NCBI GenBank assembly: GCA_050951465.1
Contig: JBMNJC010000012.1
Span: 1 to 55,500 of the forward strand
Length of the DNA: 55,500 bases
Direction: 5' to 3'
Origin: JAAZHD01 sp012510895
GTDB taxonomy: Bacteria; Bacillota; Clostridia; Caldicoprobacterales; DTU083
Made by a program: the position numbers and the translations under genes. The notes beneath the pieces were generated by a model that did no database searches, was not told the DNA's origin, and worked only from the letters and a program-made list of their open reading frames with translations. Every line of letters starts with the position of its first letter. The first letter of the stretch is position 1. This document shows, in pieces, positions 28,795 to 38,273 of this stretch.

Positions 28795-30663
28795 TTACAC
28801 AGATGCTCTGTCAAACTGGCTGTAATACAATTTACTGTAGAAGCCGTTCAGCTTCAATAACTCCTCATGGGTTCCCTGTTCCACAATGTCGCCGTTATCG
28901 AGACACAGAATCAGATCGGCATTGCGGATAGTAGAAAGGCGATGGGCAATAACAAAGCTGGTGCGTCCTTTCATAAGATTATCCATGGCCCTTTGAATCA
29001 GTATTTCAGTTCGGGTATCCACTGAACTGGTTGCTTCATCCAATATAAGTATTTTTGGATCAGACAAAATCGCCCTGGCAATGGTTAACAATTGCTTTTG
29101 GCCTTGTGAGACATTGCTGGCTTCCTCGTTGATCACCATATGATATGAATCAGGCAGAGCTCTGATAAAATGATCCGCTTGTGCAGCTTTGGCCGCTGCT
29201 ATTACTTCCTCATCAGTGGCATCCAATCGGCCATACCTGATATTTTCCATGATTGTGTCATTATAAAGCCAGGTATCCTGCAGGACCATTCCCATCAACG
29301 ATCTTAAATCGTCCCTTGAAAAGTCTCGTATATCATGTCCGTCTATTAATATGGCTCCGTCGTTTACATCGTAAAAGCGCATCAGCAGTTTAACTATGGT
29401 GGTTTTTCCTGCACCCGTAGGGCCTACTAAAGCTATTTTCTGTCCTTTTTTTATTACGGCAGAAAAATCTTTTATTATAATCTTATCCGGGTCATAACCA
29501 AAATGGACATGGGAGAACTCCACATTTCCTTCTATTGGTAACTTCTCATTGCTGATAGTTACTTTTGGCTCTTCCGGTTTTTCTTCCTCTTCTTCAAGGA
29601 ATTCAAATACCCGTTCCGCAGCGGCAGCAGTCTGCTGAAGCACATTGGTAATATTGGCGATCTGGGTAACAGGCTGAGTAAATTGCCTTACATACTGTAT
29701 AAAAGCCTGAATTCCGCCTACTGTCATTCTGCCCCGGGTTGTAAGGAAAGCACCTAGGATACATATTATTACATACCCGAAATTGCTGACAAAATGCATC
29801 ATGGGCATCATGAGCCCGGAAATAAATTGAGACTTCCACCCAGAGTTATATAATTCTTCATTATACTCCTCGAACTTTTGGGTGGCAAGATCTTCCCTGT
29901 TAAATGCTTTTATAACAACGTGTCCTCCGTACATTTCCTCTATGTGACCATTGAGATGTCCTAAGTATTCCTGCTGAGCCCGAAAGTATTTTTGTGATTT
30001 CCGCACTGTAAATAATACAAGAATTATTGTCATAGGTAGAATTCCTAAGGCAACCAGAGTCATGGACCAGCTTATGGACAACATCATAATCAGCACGCCT
30101 GCCATGATGGTCACTGAAGTAATTATTTGGGTAATGCTTTGGTTTAAGGTGTTGGTAAGGGTATCCACATCATTGGTAATCCTGGACAAAACATCGCCGT
30201 GAGTAACAGTATCAAAATATTTCAGAGGCAATCTGTTTATCTTTTGGGCTATGGAGTTTTGGAGATTATATGATACCTGGGTCGATATACCTGTCATTAT
30301 AAAGCCCTGCATGTATGTAAAGAGGGAAGAGATCAGGTAAAGACCCAGCAATAAAAGCAAGATTTGCCCTACACGGGTAAAATTAATGCCTACTGTACTG
30401 CCGGCTACCATATTCATAATCCCTGTAAATATTTCATTTGTTGCCTGGGCCAGAATTCTTGGGCCGAGTATGGAAAAAACCGATGATAATGCAGCAAGTA
30501 TCATTACAATTAAAATTTTGTATTTAAAGGGAGACAAGTGGGCTATAAGCTTTTTTATGCTGCCCTTAAAGTCTTTCGCTTTCATCCCGGGCATCATGGC
30601 TGCAGGTCCGCGCCCCCTGCCCATCCCTCTGGGTCTATCATATCTCCTGTTTTCTTTTGTCAT
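28795..30663 (-). CDS. ABC exporter half-transporter with consensus catalytic site
   Basis: 622 residues; the start overlaps the stop of the upstream half-transporter gene by 4 bases (ATGA), so the two are translationally coupled. An Arg/Gly/Met-rich N-terminal tail (MGRGRGPAAMMPGMK) is followed by six membrane helices (about 50-340) and an ATPase domain with Walker A GPTGAGKTTIVKLL and Walker B ILILDEATSSVD, with the catalytic Glu present. Its signature is NVSQGQ instead of LSGGQ. With its partner it forms a heterodimeric exporter of the BmrCD/TM287-288 type, for drugs, lipids or peptides. Confidence 0.9.
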   Translation of the reverse strand: MTKENRRYDRPRGMGRGRGPAAMMPGMKAKDFKGSIKKLIAHLSPFKYKILIVMILAALSSVFSILGPRILAQATNEIFTGIMNMVAGSTVGINFTRVGQILLLLLGLYLISSLFTYMQGFIMTGISTQVSYNLQNSIAQKINRLPLKYFDTVTHGDVLSRITNDVDTLTNTLNQSITQIITSVTIMAGVLIMMLSISWSMTLVALGILPMTIILVLFTVRKSQKYFRAQQEYLGHLNGHIEEMYGGHVVIKAFNREDLATQKFEEYNEELYNSGWKSQFISGLMMPMMHFVSNFGYVIICILGAFLTTRGRMTVGGIQAFIQYVRQFTQPVTQIANITNVLQQTAAAAERVFEFLEEEEEKPEEPKVTISNEKLPIEGNVEFSHVHFGYDPDKIIIKDFSAVIKKGQKIALVGPTGAGKTTIVKLLMRFYDVNDGAILIDGHDIRDFSRDDLRSLMGMVLQDTWLYNDTIMENIRYGRLDATDEEVIAAAKAAQADHFIRALPDSYHMVINEEASNVSQGQKQLLTIARAILSDPKILILDEATSSVDTRTEILIQRAMDNLMKGRTSFVIAHRLSTIRNADLILCLDNGDIVEQGTHEELLKLNGFYSKLYYSQFDRASV

Positions 30664-32906
30664 GCCAATTCCTCCATAGACAACTGAGATTCAGCAATCT
30701 CCCTGTATTCTCTGCATGTTTTAAGCAAATCCTTATGTTTTCCGATGCCTACAGCCCTGCCTTCATCCATGACAATTATTTGATCTGCATTCATAATAGT
30801 GGAAATTCGCTGGGCAATTATAATAATGGTGGAATCCTTCACGGATTCCTGCAGAGCTCTTCGCAAGGCGGCATCTGTTTTAAAATCCAAGGCAGAAAAG
30901 CTGTCATCAAAAATATAGATAGGGGCCTTTTTAACCAGTGCTCTGGCTATTGACAGCCTTTGTTTCTGTCCGCCCGACACATTGGCTCCTCCCTGGGCAA
31001 CAGGAGACTTAAAACCCTCTTCCATGGCACTAATAAATTCATCGGCCTGGGCAATTTCTGCTGCATTTTCAACCTCTTCATCTGATGCATCTTCCTTGCC
31101 GTAACGTATATTGGAAGCAATATCTCCGGTAAATAAGGTTGATTTCTGAGGCACATAACCGATATTATCACGGAGCTGTTTCTGAGATATATCCTTAATA
31201 GGTATCCCGTCTATTGTTATTTCTCCTTCCGTTGCGTCATAAAACCGGAGCAAAAGGTTAACCAGGGTGGTCTTGCCGGAACCAGTGGAACCAATAATGG
31301 CTGTAGTTTCACCGGGACGGGCGGTAAACGAAATATTATGAACGGCATCGCTTTCTGCATTGGTATAGCGAAAGGAAACATTTTTATAAACGACTTCTCC
31401 CCTTATTTTATCAGGAAGTTTTGCTGGGTGTTCCTTATCACGGACAGAAGGCACAACCTTTAACACCTCTTCAACACGAGTGGCGGATACCATTGCCCGG
31501 GGCAGCATAATAAACATAAAGGCAATCATCATAAAGGACATGATAATATGCATTGCATACTGAATAAAGGCCATCATATCGCCTACCTGCATAGCAGAAC
31601 GCTGAATCTCATGTGCTCCTGCCCAAATGATAACCAGGGAGGACAGATTCATAATTAAGGCCATACTGGGCCAGAGGGAATGCATTACCCGGCTTACGAA
31701 TCGATTGGTATTTTTTAATTCACGGGCCGCTTCTTCAAATCGTTTTTCTTCATGTTTCTGGTTGCTGAAAGCCCGTATAACCATCATGCCTGTTAAACTT
31801 TCACGGGAAACCAAATTCAGCTTGTCGGTCAATTCTTGAACTAATTTAAATTTAGGCACGGCAACGGCGAAGATGACACTGATAACCCCGATTAATATAA
31901 TCACAGCAAGCGCTATTATCCAGCTTAGGGAGATGCTGTGTTTAAGCGCCATGACAATACCGCCGAAACCCATTATGGGAGCCCTGGACATCATGCGAAG
32001 TCCCATGATAATCATCATTTGAATCTGGGTTACATCATTTGTGGTTCGGGTAATAAGGGAAGCAGTGGAGTATCGGTCAAATTCCTCCAGGGAAAAGCTC
32101 TCTACCTTACTGAATAAATCCCGGCGCATGGTACGGGCTGTACGGGCACCTATCTGGGTAGCAAGGAAACCCACCCCTATGGCGGCAGCAGCCCCAATCA
32201 GGGTAACCAACAGCATATAGGCTCCGGTACGAATTATGTAATCTCTCTGAATGTCAGACAGGTCTGCTCCTAATTCAGTATAGAACAAACGAATCAGAGC
32301 AGCACCGGTTTGCCTTGCCAAAGAAGGTTCAGACAACTCAGCATCCTTTCTTGCTTCCTCAATAAGCTCAGAAGGGAGGTTCTCAATAATAGGGGTTAAA
32401 GCATATAAGCTCTGTAAATCAATATCTGATAAAACTGCATTATTACTTTCATTATCAGGCAGCTGAGGCAGCTGATCAGATTGACTCAGGTGCTGCATAA
32501 GGCGTATAAAGGTTAAGACACTTCTCCCAAATGCCTCTTCCAGTTTTTCCCCACTATACATATCTTCTTCATCTATATGCAGAATATAGGCAGGTTTTTC
32601 TTTTATTGCAGGATATTTATCAGACAGTTTTCTTATTTCACCTGCACCTGGGGATATAAGGCGGTAATGATTGTTTAATAATTCCTGTTCATCGTCTGTC
32701 ATAAATTTTTTTATAAAAGAAAGCCCTTCTTTGCTTATTGCATCAGGCGCAGCGCTTTCTATACCGCCCTGCTGGATGCCGATATTTACAATATCAGACA
32801 TCAGATTGGGCAGAAAAAGCTCGGACATAGCCTGGATAAACAATAAGGTTAAGCAAAGAATAATTGAAAAGAAAAATGGTTTTAAATATCTTAATATGAG
32901 TTTCAT
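30660..32906 (-). CDS. ABC exporter half-transporter with degenerate catalytic site and large extracellular insert
   Basis: 748 residues, ribosome site AGGAAAGG. Membrane helix 1 (FFFSIILCLTLLFIQAMSELFL) is followed by about 170 mostly polar residues before helix 2, an extracellular insertion missing from the partner. The ATPase domain has Walker A GSTGSGKTTLVNLL and a canonical signature NVSGGQKQRLSIARA, but Walker B ends IYIFDDSFSALD: Asp replaces the catalytic Glu. The partner has the reverse (Glu kept, signature SQGQ), so the two changes fall in the same composite site, the hallmark of asymmetric heterodimeric exporters. The first gene of the run exporter, exporter, acyltransferase, symporter. 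Confidence 0.9.
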   Translation of the reverse strand: MKLILRYLKPFFFSIILCLTLLFIQAMSELFLPNLMSDIVNIGIQQGGIESAAPDAISKEGLSFIKKFMTDDEQELLNNHYRLISPGAGEIRKLSDKYPAIKEKPAYILHIDEEDMYSGEKLEEAFGRSVLTFIRLMQHLSQSDQLPQLPDNESNNAVLSDIDLQSLYALTPIIENLPSELIEEARKDAELSEPSLARQTGAALIRLFYTELGADLSDIQRDYIIRTGAYMLLVTLIGAAAAIGVGFLATQIGARTARTMRRDLFSKVESFSLEEFDRYSTASLITRTTNDVTQIQMMIIMGLRMMSRAPIMGFGGIVMALKHSISLSWIIALAVIILIGVISVIFAVAVPKFKLVQELTDKLNLVSRESLTGMMVIRAFSNQKHEEKRFEEAARELKNTNRFVSRVMHSLWPSMALIMNLSSLVIIWAGAHEIQRSAMQVGDMMAFIQYAMHIIMSFMMIAFMFIMLPRAMVSATRVEEVLKVVPSVRDKEHPAKLPDKIRGEVVYKNVSFRYTNAESDAVHNISFTARPGETTAIIGSTGSGKTTLVNLLLRFYDATEGEITIDGIPIKDISQKQLRDNIGYVPQKSTLFTGDIASNIRYGKEDASDEEVENAAEIAQADEFISAMEEGFKSPVAQGGANVSGGQKQRLSIARALVKKAPIYIFDDSFSALDFKTDAALRRALQESVKDSTIIIIAQRISTIMNADQIIVMDEGRAVGIGKHKDLLKTCREYREIAESQLSMEELA

Positions 32907-33147
32907 TTAATGCTTTCCTTTCCTGTTTCCTGGATGTATAAAGCTGACATGTTATTAAGAATAAAAAATACGTGAAAAGATTTCTGTATACATATTAATA
33001 AAATAAATAAGCAAAGTTCATTGTCAAAGGTGGTTTATTATATAAAAGGATAAAGGAAACCCCAAAACCTGTCAAGTATTTCTTATGCATTGTATTTATA
33101 TGCTGCACCAGGTATATTACATATTCCGCATTTCGCATGAATATTCT
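32907..33147 (-). promoter_or_regulatory. 241-bp gap holding the exporter operon promoter
   Basis: AT-rich. On the minus strand TTGACA occurs near 33019-33024 with a poor -10 behind it, and a TATAAT-like box near 33037; no pair is convincing. No gene or riboswitch recognised. Confidence 0.3.
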
Positions 33148-35565
33148 TTATCCCTGCTGCAAAGCAGCCGCCGGGTCTTTGTTGGCAGCCATTATGGCAG
33201 GAAGGAAGCCTCCCAGCATGGTAAGAGCTATGCTGATTGCTGCCAGCAGAATTCCGTGATAAACATTAAGCTGAGCGACATTTTCCAGGTGAGTCAGCCG
33301 GTACAAGGTACTATTTACCGGTATGGTAAGCAAGGCGCCTGTTAAAACCCCGATGCCGCCGGATGCTGCGCCGATGAGGAAAGTTTCAGCATTAAACACC
33401 CTGCTGATATCCTTTTTTCTGGCACCCAGTGCTCTTAGAATGCCAATTTCAGCTGTGCGTTCCAGGACAGAAATATAGGTAATAATACCTATCATAATGA
33501 GAGAAACAATCAGAGAGGTGGCAGCAAAAGCAATGAGCACCAGGGTTATAGCACGCATAATTCCGCTGGTAAGATCAGTAATGGTTCCGCCCAGGTCAGT
33601 TACAACTATTTTTTCTTCTGTTTTTTTATTATCATTCCAGGCATTAAGATAATTCAGAACCAATTCTTTAAATTCAAAATCCACAGGATAAACCGTAATC
33701 ATATACGGGATTCCGTCAGCCCCTAAGCAAGCCAGAATTGTATCTTTTTCAGATCCAATTTGGGATTGATAGATGCCACCTCCCAGCTGACTTCCGAAAG
33801 GATTGCTTCCAAGGCCTAAAGGAGAGCCTGTCAGATCCCTCCCAAAGAAGCTGTGATTACCGGTGGAAACGGTGTGGGAACTTCTGAAGACTTCACCGGT
33901 TAAAACATTATATTCTGCCTTTTGCTGGGCTTTAACAATGGCAGACTCTTTTGCATCCTCCATAAAAAACTTGTTCAGTTCATCAGGAAAGGTGATTCCG
34001 GGTTGCAGCACAGGAATCTCGGTTTTGCGGGCAGGTCTTACGATGCCCGTGATTTTTAAGGTTATAGCTTTTTCGTGATTATATAATTCCTTTAGATTCT
34101 CTGGTTCCCGATTGCAAATAAATATTTCTCCCTTTTGTTTATAAAACAAATCATTGGGAATGGCCTTAAGCTCCAGGCCAAGAATGTCCTTAAAGGGAAT
34201 GCCCTGTACATCGGCAGGAAGGCCCAATTCTTCCAAAATGCTTTTATTAACCCTGTTGTATTCATCCGTTACCATAATCAGATCATGCATGGTTTCAGGG
34301 TATCTGCCTGCCAAAAGATCATAGGAAGCCTGAAGATATCCCGGACGGTTTTTATCCGGATTTACCGGATAAGTGGAAAGGTTTACCGCTTCACTACGGA
34401 GAATGGCGGGTTCGGCTCCGTTAAATCTGATCAGGTTGAGGTTGACCAAACGGGCATATGCAATTCCGTTAAGCCATTCCGGATTCATTTTTTCCAGAAA
34501 ATCCAGGTAGGACCGGCTCAGTTTGTTTGTATGATTTTTTTGATCTTTCTCAGGATCGTAAGGGATCACTTCTTTCCTGTCAGGATACTTGTCATCATCC
34601 TTTTTTTCTATTCCCATAAGAGTGTCTATATCAACTTTTTCCGTTTGCCTGGAAATAATAATGGGAAACCCGGATAAGGTATCGGACTCAAATTTGGCAA
34701 TCTGCTTATCAAATCCATTGGAAAGCGAGAGAATCAGAGCAATGCCTATAATGCCTATGCTGGAGGCAAATGAGGTTAATAAGGTGCGAAACAGTTTTGT
34801 TCGGATGTTTTTATATGACAGTTTCAACGCAGTACCAAATCCCATACCTGTTCTTTTAAGCTTATAGTTTGTAAAATTTGTGTCAGCTTGATAGGGATTG
34901 GAGTCTGAAATTACTTTTCCATCCTGAAATTCGATGATTCGATCTGCATAATTTCCTGCCAGGGAAGGATTGTGGGTTACCATTATAACCAGTTTATCTT
35001 TTGCTATTTCCTTTATCAGGTTCAGCACCTGGATGCTGGTCTCTGTGTCCAGGGCACCGGTAGGTTCATCCGCCAAAATAATATCCGGATCATTGGCCAA
35101 AGCACGGGCGATGGCAACTCTTTGCATTTGTCCCCCCGACAACTGATTTGGTTTTTTATGTATATGTTCTTTCAGTCCAACCCTGGTCAGGACTTCAATG
35201 GCTTTTTTTCGCCTGGTTTCCGGAGACTCACCGCTTAAGGCCAGGCCTAACATTACATTGTCCGTAATGCTTAAATGAGGGATCAGATGATAATTCTGAA
35301 AAATAAAGCCTACAGAGTTGTTTCGGTAAGCATCCCAATCCTGATCCTTGAAATCCTTTGTAGAACGACCGTTTATCAGCAAATCTCCCTCATCGTAGCG
35401 GTCAAGGCCGCCGATTATATTTAAAAATGTGGTTTTGCCCGAACCGCTATGACCAAGAATAGCTGCAAATTCATTTTTCCGAAAACTTATGGTAACTTTG
35501 TCCAAAGCTGTCTGAGTATATTCCCCGGTGGTATAGTGTTTCGAGATCTTTTCCACATGAAGCAT
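33148..35565 (-). CDS. MacB-like fused ABC transporter: ATPase plus FtsX-type permease
   Basis: 805 residues, start ATG after AAAGGAG. The N-terminal ATPase (1-230) has Walker A GHSGSGKTTFLNIIGG, signature LSGGQMQRVAIARAL and Walker B IILADEPTGALD, in the LolD/MacB/FtsE class. A membrane helix near 265-285 (LLTSFASSIGIIGIALILSL) precedes a periplasm-facing region of about 370 residues, then three C-terminal helices (from ITLVLIAFAATSLIVSLIMI) with the FtsX block ERTAEIGILRALGARKKDI. Such transporters work as mechanotransmitters, in peptide resistance or lipoprotein/lipid handling, rather than as classical importers. No sensor kinase gene is adjacent. Substrate not known. Confidence 0.85.
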   Translation of the reverse strand: MLHVEKISKHYTTGEYTQTALDKVTISFRKNEFAAILGHSGSGKTTFLNIIGGLDRYDEGDLLINGRSTKDFKDQDWDAYRNNSVGFIFQNYHLIPHLSITDNVMLGLALSGESPETRRKKAIEVLTRVGLKEHIHKKPNQLSGGQMQRVAIARALANDPDIILADEPTGALDTETSIQVLNLIKEIAKDKLVIMVTHNPSLAGNYADRIIEFQDGKVISDSNPYQADTNFTNYKLKRTGMGFGTALKLSYKNIRTKLFRTLLTSFASSIGIIGIALILSLSNGFDKQIAKFESDTLSGFPIIISRQTEKVDIDTLMGIEKKDDDKYPDRKEVIPYDPEKDQKNHTNKLSRSYLDFLEKMNPEWLNGIAYARLVNLNLIRFNGAEPAILRSEAVNLSTYPVNPDKNRPGYLQASYDLLAGRYPETMHDLIMVTDEYNRVNKSILEELGLPADVQGIPFKDILGLELKAIPNDLFYKQKGEIFICNREPENLKELYNHEKAITLKITGIVRPARKTEIPVLQPGITFPDELNKFFMEDAKESAIVKAQQKAEYNVLTGEVFRSSHTVSTGNHSFFGRDLTGSPLGLGSNPFGSQLGGGIYQSQIGSEKDTILACLGADGIPYMITVYPVDFEFKELVLNYLNAWNDNKKTEEKIVVTDLGGTITDLTSGIMRAITLVLIAFAATSLIVSLIMIGIITYISVLERTAEIGILRALGARKKDISRVFNAETFLIGAASGGIGVLTGALLTIPVNSTLYRLTHLENVAQLNVYHGILLAAISIALTMLGGFLPAIMAANKDPAAALQQG

Positions 35566-35713
35566 GCATTTTACTCCTTTTACTTCTCAATAGGAATAGG
35601 TTATGCCAACCAGGGATTTTTTATTGGGCTTTTTGATTAGCTTTTTTTGGATGTTCACTAAAAATAAAATATGGTATTATAAACTGAGATTTATTAAGGA
35701 AAGAGGAAAGGAA

Positions 35714-36298
35714 TTGCAAAAGAAAAAACTGATACTTGCCTCAGCATCACCAAGAAGGCGGGAGCTGTTGAACCAGGTGGGCATTAAGTATATAGTACAG
35801 CCAAGTGATGCAGAAATGGATATAGAAGAAATAGAAGGAACGCCTATTGAGAAGACTGAAAAATTGGCTTATATGAAGGCAAAGGATATTGCAGCCAGGA
35901 ATAATAATCATATGGTAATCGGTGCAGATACCATTGTGGTAATTGGGGACGAAATTTTGGGAAAGCCCAAGGATAAAAGTGACGCAATCAGAATGCTGAC
36001 AAAATTAAACGGCAGGGAGCATCAGGTAATTACAGGAATTGCCCTGATAGATACTGATACAGGCAGGGAACTTATCAGTCATGAGGTAACCTATGTAAAG
36101 TTCCGTAATCTCACTGATGAAATGATAGAAAAATATGCAGCTACCGGAGAGCCCGAAGGCAAGGCCGGCGCATATGCGATACAGGGTATAGGCGCCATAC
36201 TGGTTGAAGGCATCAGAGGCTGCTATTCAAATGTGGTAGGGCTGCCCCTGGCACGGCTTGGTATGATGCTGGAGAGAATGGGCAGAAATGTATTATAG
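35714..36298 (+). CDS. maf: Maf-family nucleoside triphosphate pyrophosphatase
   Basis: 195 residues from TTG at 35714, directly behind GGAAAGG. The open frame extends upstream to 35603, but that part (hydrophobic, no ribosome site) is not protein-like for Maf. Motifs: LASASPRRRELL (phosphate-binding S-x-R-R), GADTIVV and the KDKSDAIRMLTKLNGREHQVITG block. It hydrolyses non-canonical or modified nucleotides such as dTTP/UTP analogues, limiting their entry into nucleic acids, and is linked to septum control in Bacillus. Divergent from the MacB-like gene, with only about 150 bases between starts. Confidence 0.9.
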   Translation: MQKKKLILASASPRRRELLNQVGIKYIVQPSDAEMDIEEIEGTPIEKTEKLAYMKAKDIAARNNNHMVIGADTIVVIGDEILGKPKDKSDAIRMLTKLNGREHQVITGIALIDTDTGRELISHEVTYVKFRNLTDEMIEKYAATGEPEGKAGAYAIQGIGAILVEGIRGCYSNVVGLPLARLGMMLERMGRNVL

Positions 36299-36310
36299 CG
36301 CTCAAGTAAG

Positions 36311-36343
36311 ACAAAAAGCGGATAACAATGCTGTTATCCGCTT
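36311..36343 (-). terminator. terminator between maf and the PFL gene
   Basis: A 12-bp perfect stem AAGCGGATAACA / TGTTATCCGCTT with a 4-base loop; the plus strand has A5 to its left, which gives T5 after the stem on the minus strand. Confidence 0.8.
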
Positions 36344-36365
36344 AGGTATTTCCATTTAGTAGCTG

Positions 36366-37727
36366 TTAGTTTTTGAAACTATGAACCGGCGCGGGTATTC
36401 TGCCGCCTCGATTAATGAATTTTTCGGAACTGAATTGATGAACAGGCATAATGGGGGCATAGCCTAAAAGACCGCCAAACTCCACAGTATTTCCGACGGT
36501 TTTCCCGTATACGGGAATAATGCGGACTGCTGTTGTTTTGTTATTGATCATTCCGATCGCCGCTTCATCGGCGATAATTGCTGAGATTGTGGATTCCGGC
36601 GTGTCTCCGGGAATGGCAATCATGTCCAGCCCAACAGAGCAGACACTTGTCATAGCTTCCAGTTTGTCAAAGGTTAATGCGCCGCTTTGAACTGCCTTGA
36701 TCATGCCTTCATCTTCGCTGACCGGAATAAAGGCACCGCTTAAGCCGCCGACGGATGAGGATGCCATAATGCCTCCTTTTTTCACTGCGTCATTTAACAT
36801 TGCCAGACAGGCTGTGGTACCGTGGGTGCCGCAGGCCTCCAGACCGATTTCCTCAAGTATTCTGGCCACACTGTCTCCAATTTCCGGTGTAGATGCCAGT
36901 GATAAATCCAATATACCGAAGGGGACACCAAGTCTTCGTGAAACCTCTTTACCCACAATTTCACCTGCACGGGTAATCTTGAAGGCTGTTTTTTTAATGT
37001 TTTCTGCCACCACATCCAAAGGAGCGTCTTTATCCTTTTCCAGCGCGGATTTTACAACACCTGGGCCGCTGACTCCCACGTTAATGACCACTTCAGGTTC
37101 ACCTACGCCATGGAAGGCTCCGGCCATAAAGGGATTGTCTTCTACTGCATTGGAGAATACCACCAGCTTTGCACAGCCGATGGAATCCCGATCCCTTGTC
37201 AGATACGCGGTTTCTTTAATAATCTTTCCCATAAGCTTGACGGCATCCATATTGATACCGGCTTTAGAGCTTGCAAGATTTACCGAAGAACATACCCTTT
37301 CGGTTTCGCTTAAGGCCTGAGGTATGGAATTAATCAGAATTTTATCCCCTTTGGAAAAGCCCTTTTGAACCAGGGCAGAGAACCCTCCGATAAAATTCAC
37401 CCCTACCTCCCTGGCCGCCTTGTCCAAAACCCTGGCATAAGAGGTATAATCTTTGTCATCACTGGAGGAAGCAATGAGGGCAATCGGTGTAACCGCAATT
37501 CTCTTATTTATTATAGGGATACCGAATTCCATCTCGATTTCTTCTCCTACAGAAACCAGGTTCTGAGCATATTTTGTTATCTTATCATATATTCGTTGTC
37601 TGGCTCGCTCACCGCTTAAATCTGCACAATCCAGCAGAGAAATCCCCATTGTTATGGTGCGTATATCCAGATTCTCTTCTTCAATCATTCTGAGGGTTTC
37701 AAATATTTTATTATGTAAGATTTTCAT
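36366..37727 (-). CDS. PFL-family protein (DUF711/UPF0210)
   Basis: 453 residues. The whole length matches the UPF0210 family: an N-terminal MGISLLDCADLSG segment, central GVSGPGVVKSALE and GGLSGAFIPVSEDEGM motifs, and a C-terminal FGGLLGYAPIMPVH block. Distantly similar in fold to pyruvate formate-lyase-like barrels, but it has no known glycyl radical motif in this sequence. The biochemical role remains unestablished. It lies 12 bases downstream of the ACT gene; the pair is conserved together in many Firmicutes and archaea, suggesting the ACT protein senses a ligand for it. Confidence 0.85.
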   Translation of the reverse strand: MKILHNKIFETLRMIEEENLDIRTITMGISLLDCADLSGERARQRIYDKITKYAQNLVSVGEEIEMEFGIPIINKRIAVTPIALIASSSDDKDYTSYARVLDKAAREVGVNFIGGFSALVQKGFSKGDKILINSIPQALSETERVCSSVNLASSKAGINMDAVKLMGKIIKETAYLTRDRDSIGCAKLVVFSNAVEDNPFMAGAFHGVGEPEVVINVGVSGPGVVKSALEKDKDAPLDVVAENIKKTAFKITRAGEIVGKEVSRRLGVPFGILDLSLASTPEIGDSVARILEEIGLEACGTHGTTACLAMLNDAVKKGGIMASSSVGGLSGAFIPVSEDEGMIKAVQSGALTFDKLEAMTSVCSVGLDMIAIPGDTPESTISAIIADEAAIGMINNKTTAVRIIPVYGKTVGNTVEFGGLLGYAPIMPVHQFSSEKFINRGGRIPAPVHSFKN

Positions 37728-37739
37728 GTCACCCGCCTC

Positions 37740-38009
37740 CTAGATATTCTGCATGGCATTGAACAAATCTTCCAGCTGAATTTTTATTGATATGCCAAGC
37801 TCGCTGCCTAAGGTTTCCAAAGAATCTTTCAATTCCTTAAACTCACAATTCATATTGGAAAGATTAACTATCATCATCATGGTAAAGTAGCTTTGCATTA
37901 TGGTCTGGCTTATATCTTCCACGTTTACATTCTTTTCTGTCAATATTTTAGTGATGTTGTAAATTATACCGACTCTGTCCTTGCCGATAACGGTAATAAT
38001 GCCTTTCAT
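37740..38009 (-). CDS. ACT-domain protein (UPF0237)
   Basis: 89 residues. A single ACT ligand-binding fold beginning MKGIITVIGKDRVGIIYNITK and followed by NVNVEDISQTIMQ, the typical amino-acid-binding loop. Family members are small dimeric regulators. First of a two-gene operon with the PFL-family gene. Ligand unknown. Confidence 0.88.
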   Translation of the reverse strand: MKGIITVIGKDRVGIIYNITKILTEKNVNVEDISQTIMQSYFTMMMIVNLSNMNCEFKELKDSLETLGSELGISIKIQLEDLFNAMQNI

Positions 38010-38178
38010 TAAATAAACACCTCCGGAATTCTTTGTATATAAGTTTTTATCCCTGATTTTCTAATTCATTACTTTATCACTTTACTATCCTTTCGCCAAT
38101 ACCGTAATTTATAAGAAGTTAATAAATACAAGCAAATATGAGAAAATAGATAAAAGCAGTTTATATCGGCTAATTATG

Positions 38179-38193
38179 TTGATTAATTAACAA
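38179..38193 (+). promoter_or_regulatory. Rex-like operator before ldh
   Basis: TTGATTAATTAACAA resembles the Rex palindrome TTGTTAA-N4-TTAACAA but is three bases shorter and has one altered half-site. ldh is a known kind of Rex target, so the site is plausible. It lies 77 bases before the ldh start. Confidence 0.35.
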
Positions 38194-38219
38194 AAGAATG
38201 AACTGAGGAGAATAATGCT

Positions 38220-38273
38220 GTGAGATTGAGAACGCAATATGCTGTTTATGCAAGAAGGAGGATAAAAGAATGA
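38220..38273 (+). CDS. possible 17-residue leader peptide overlapping ldh start
   Basis: GTG at 38220, nine bases after GAGGAG, opens a frame of 17 codons (MRLRTQYAVYARRRIKE, five Arg) that ends in TGA overlapping the ldh ATG (ATGA). The same ribosome site is even nearer an ATG-CTG-TGA minimal ORF at 38215. The ldh ribosome site (GGAGG) lies inside the small frame, so translation of one could affect the other. No known homologue. Confidence 0.3.
   Translation: MRLRTQYAVYARRRIKE

Noticed and set aside
35603..35713. Upstream extension of the Maf reading frame with hydrophobic residues
   Set aside because: No ribosome site; the TTG at 35714 follows GGAAAGG and gives the family's normal length.
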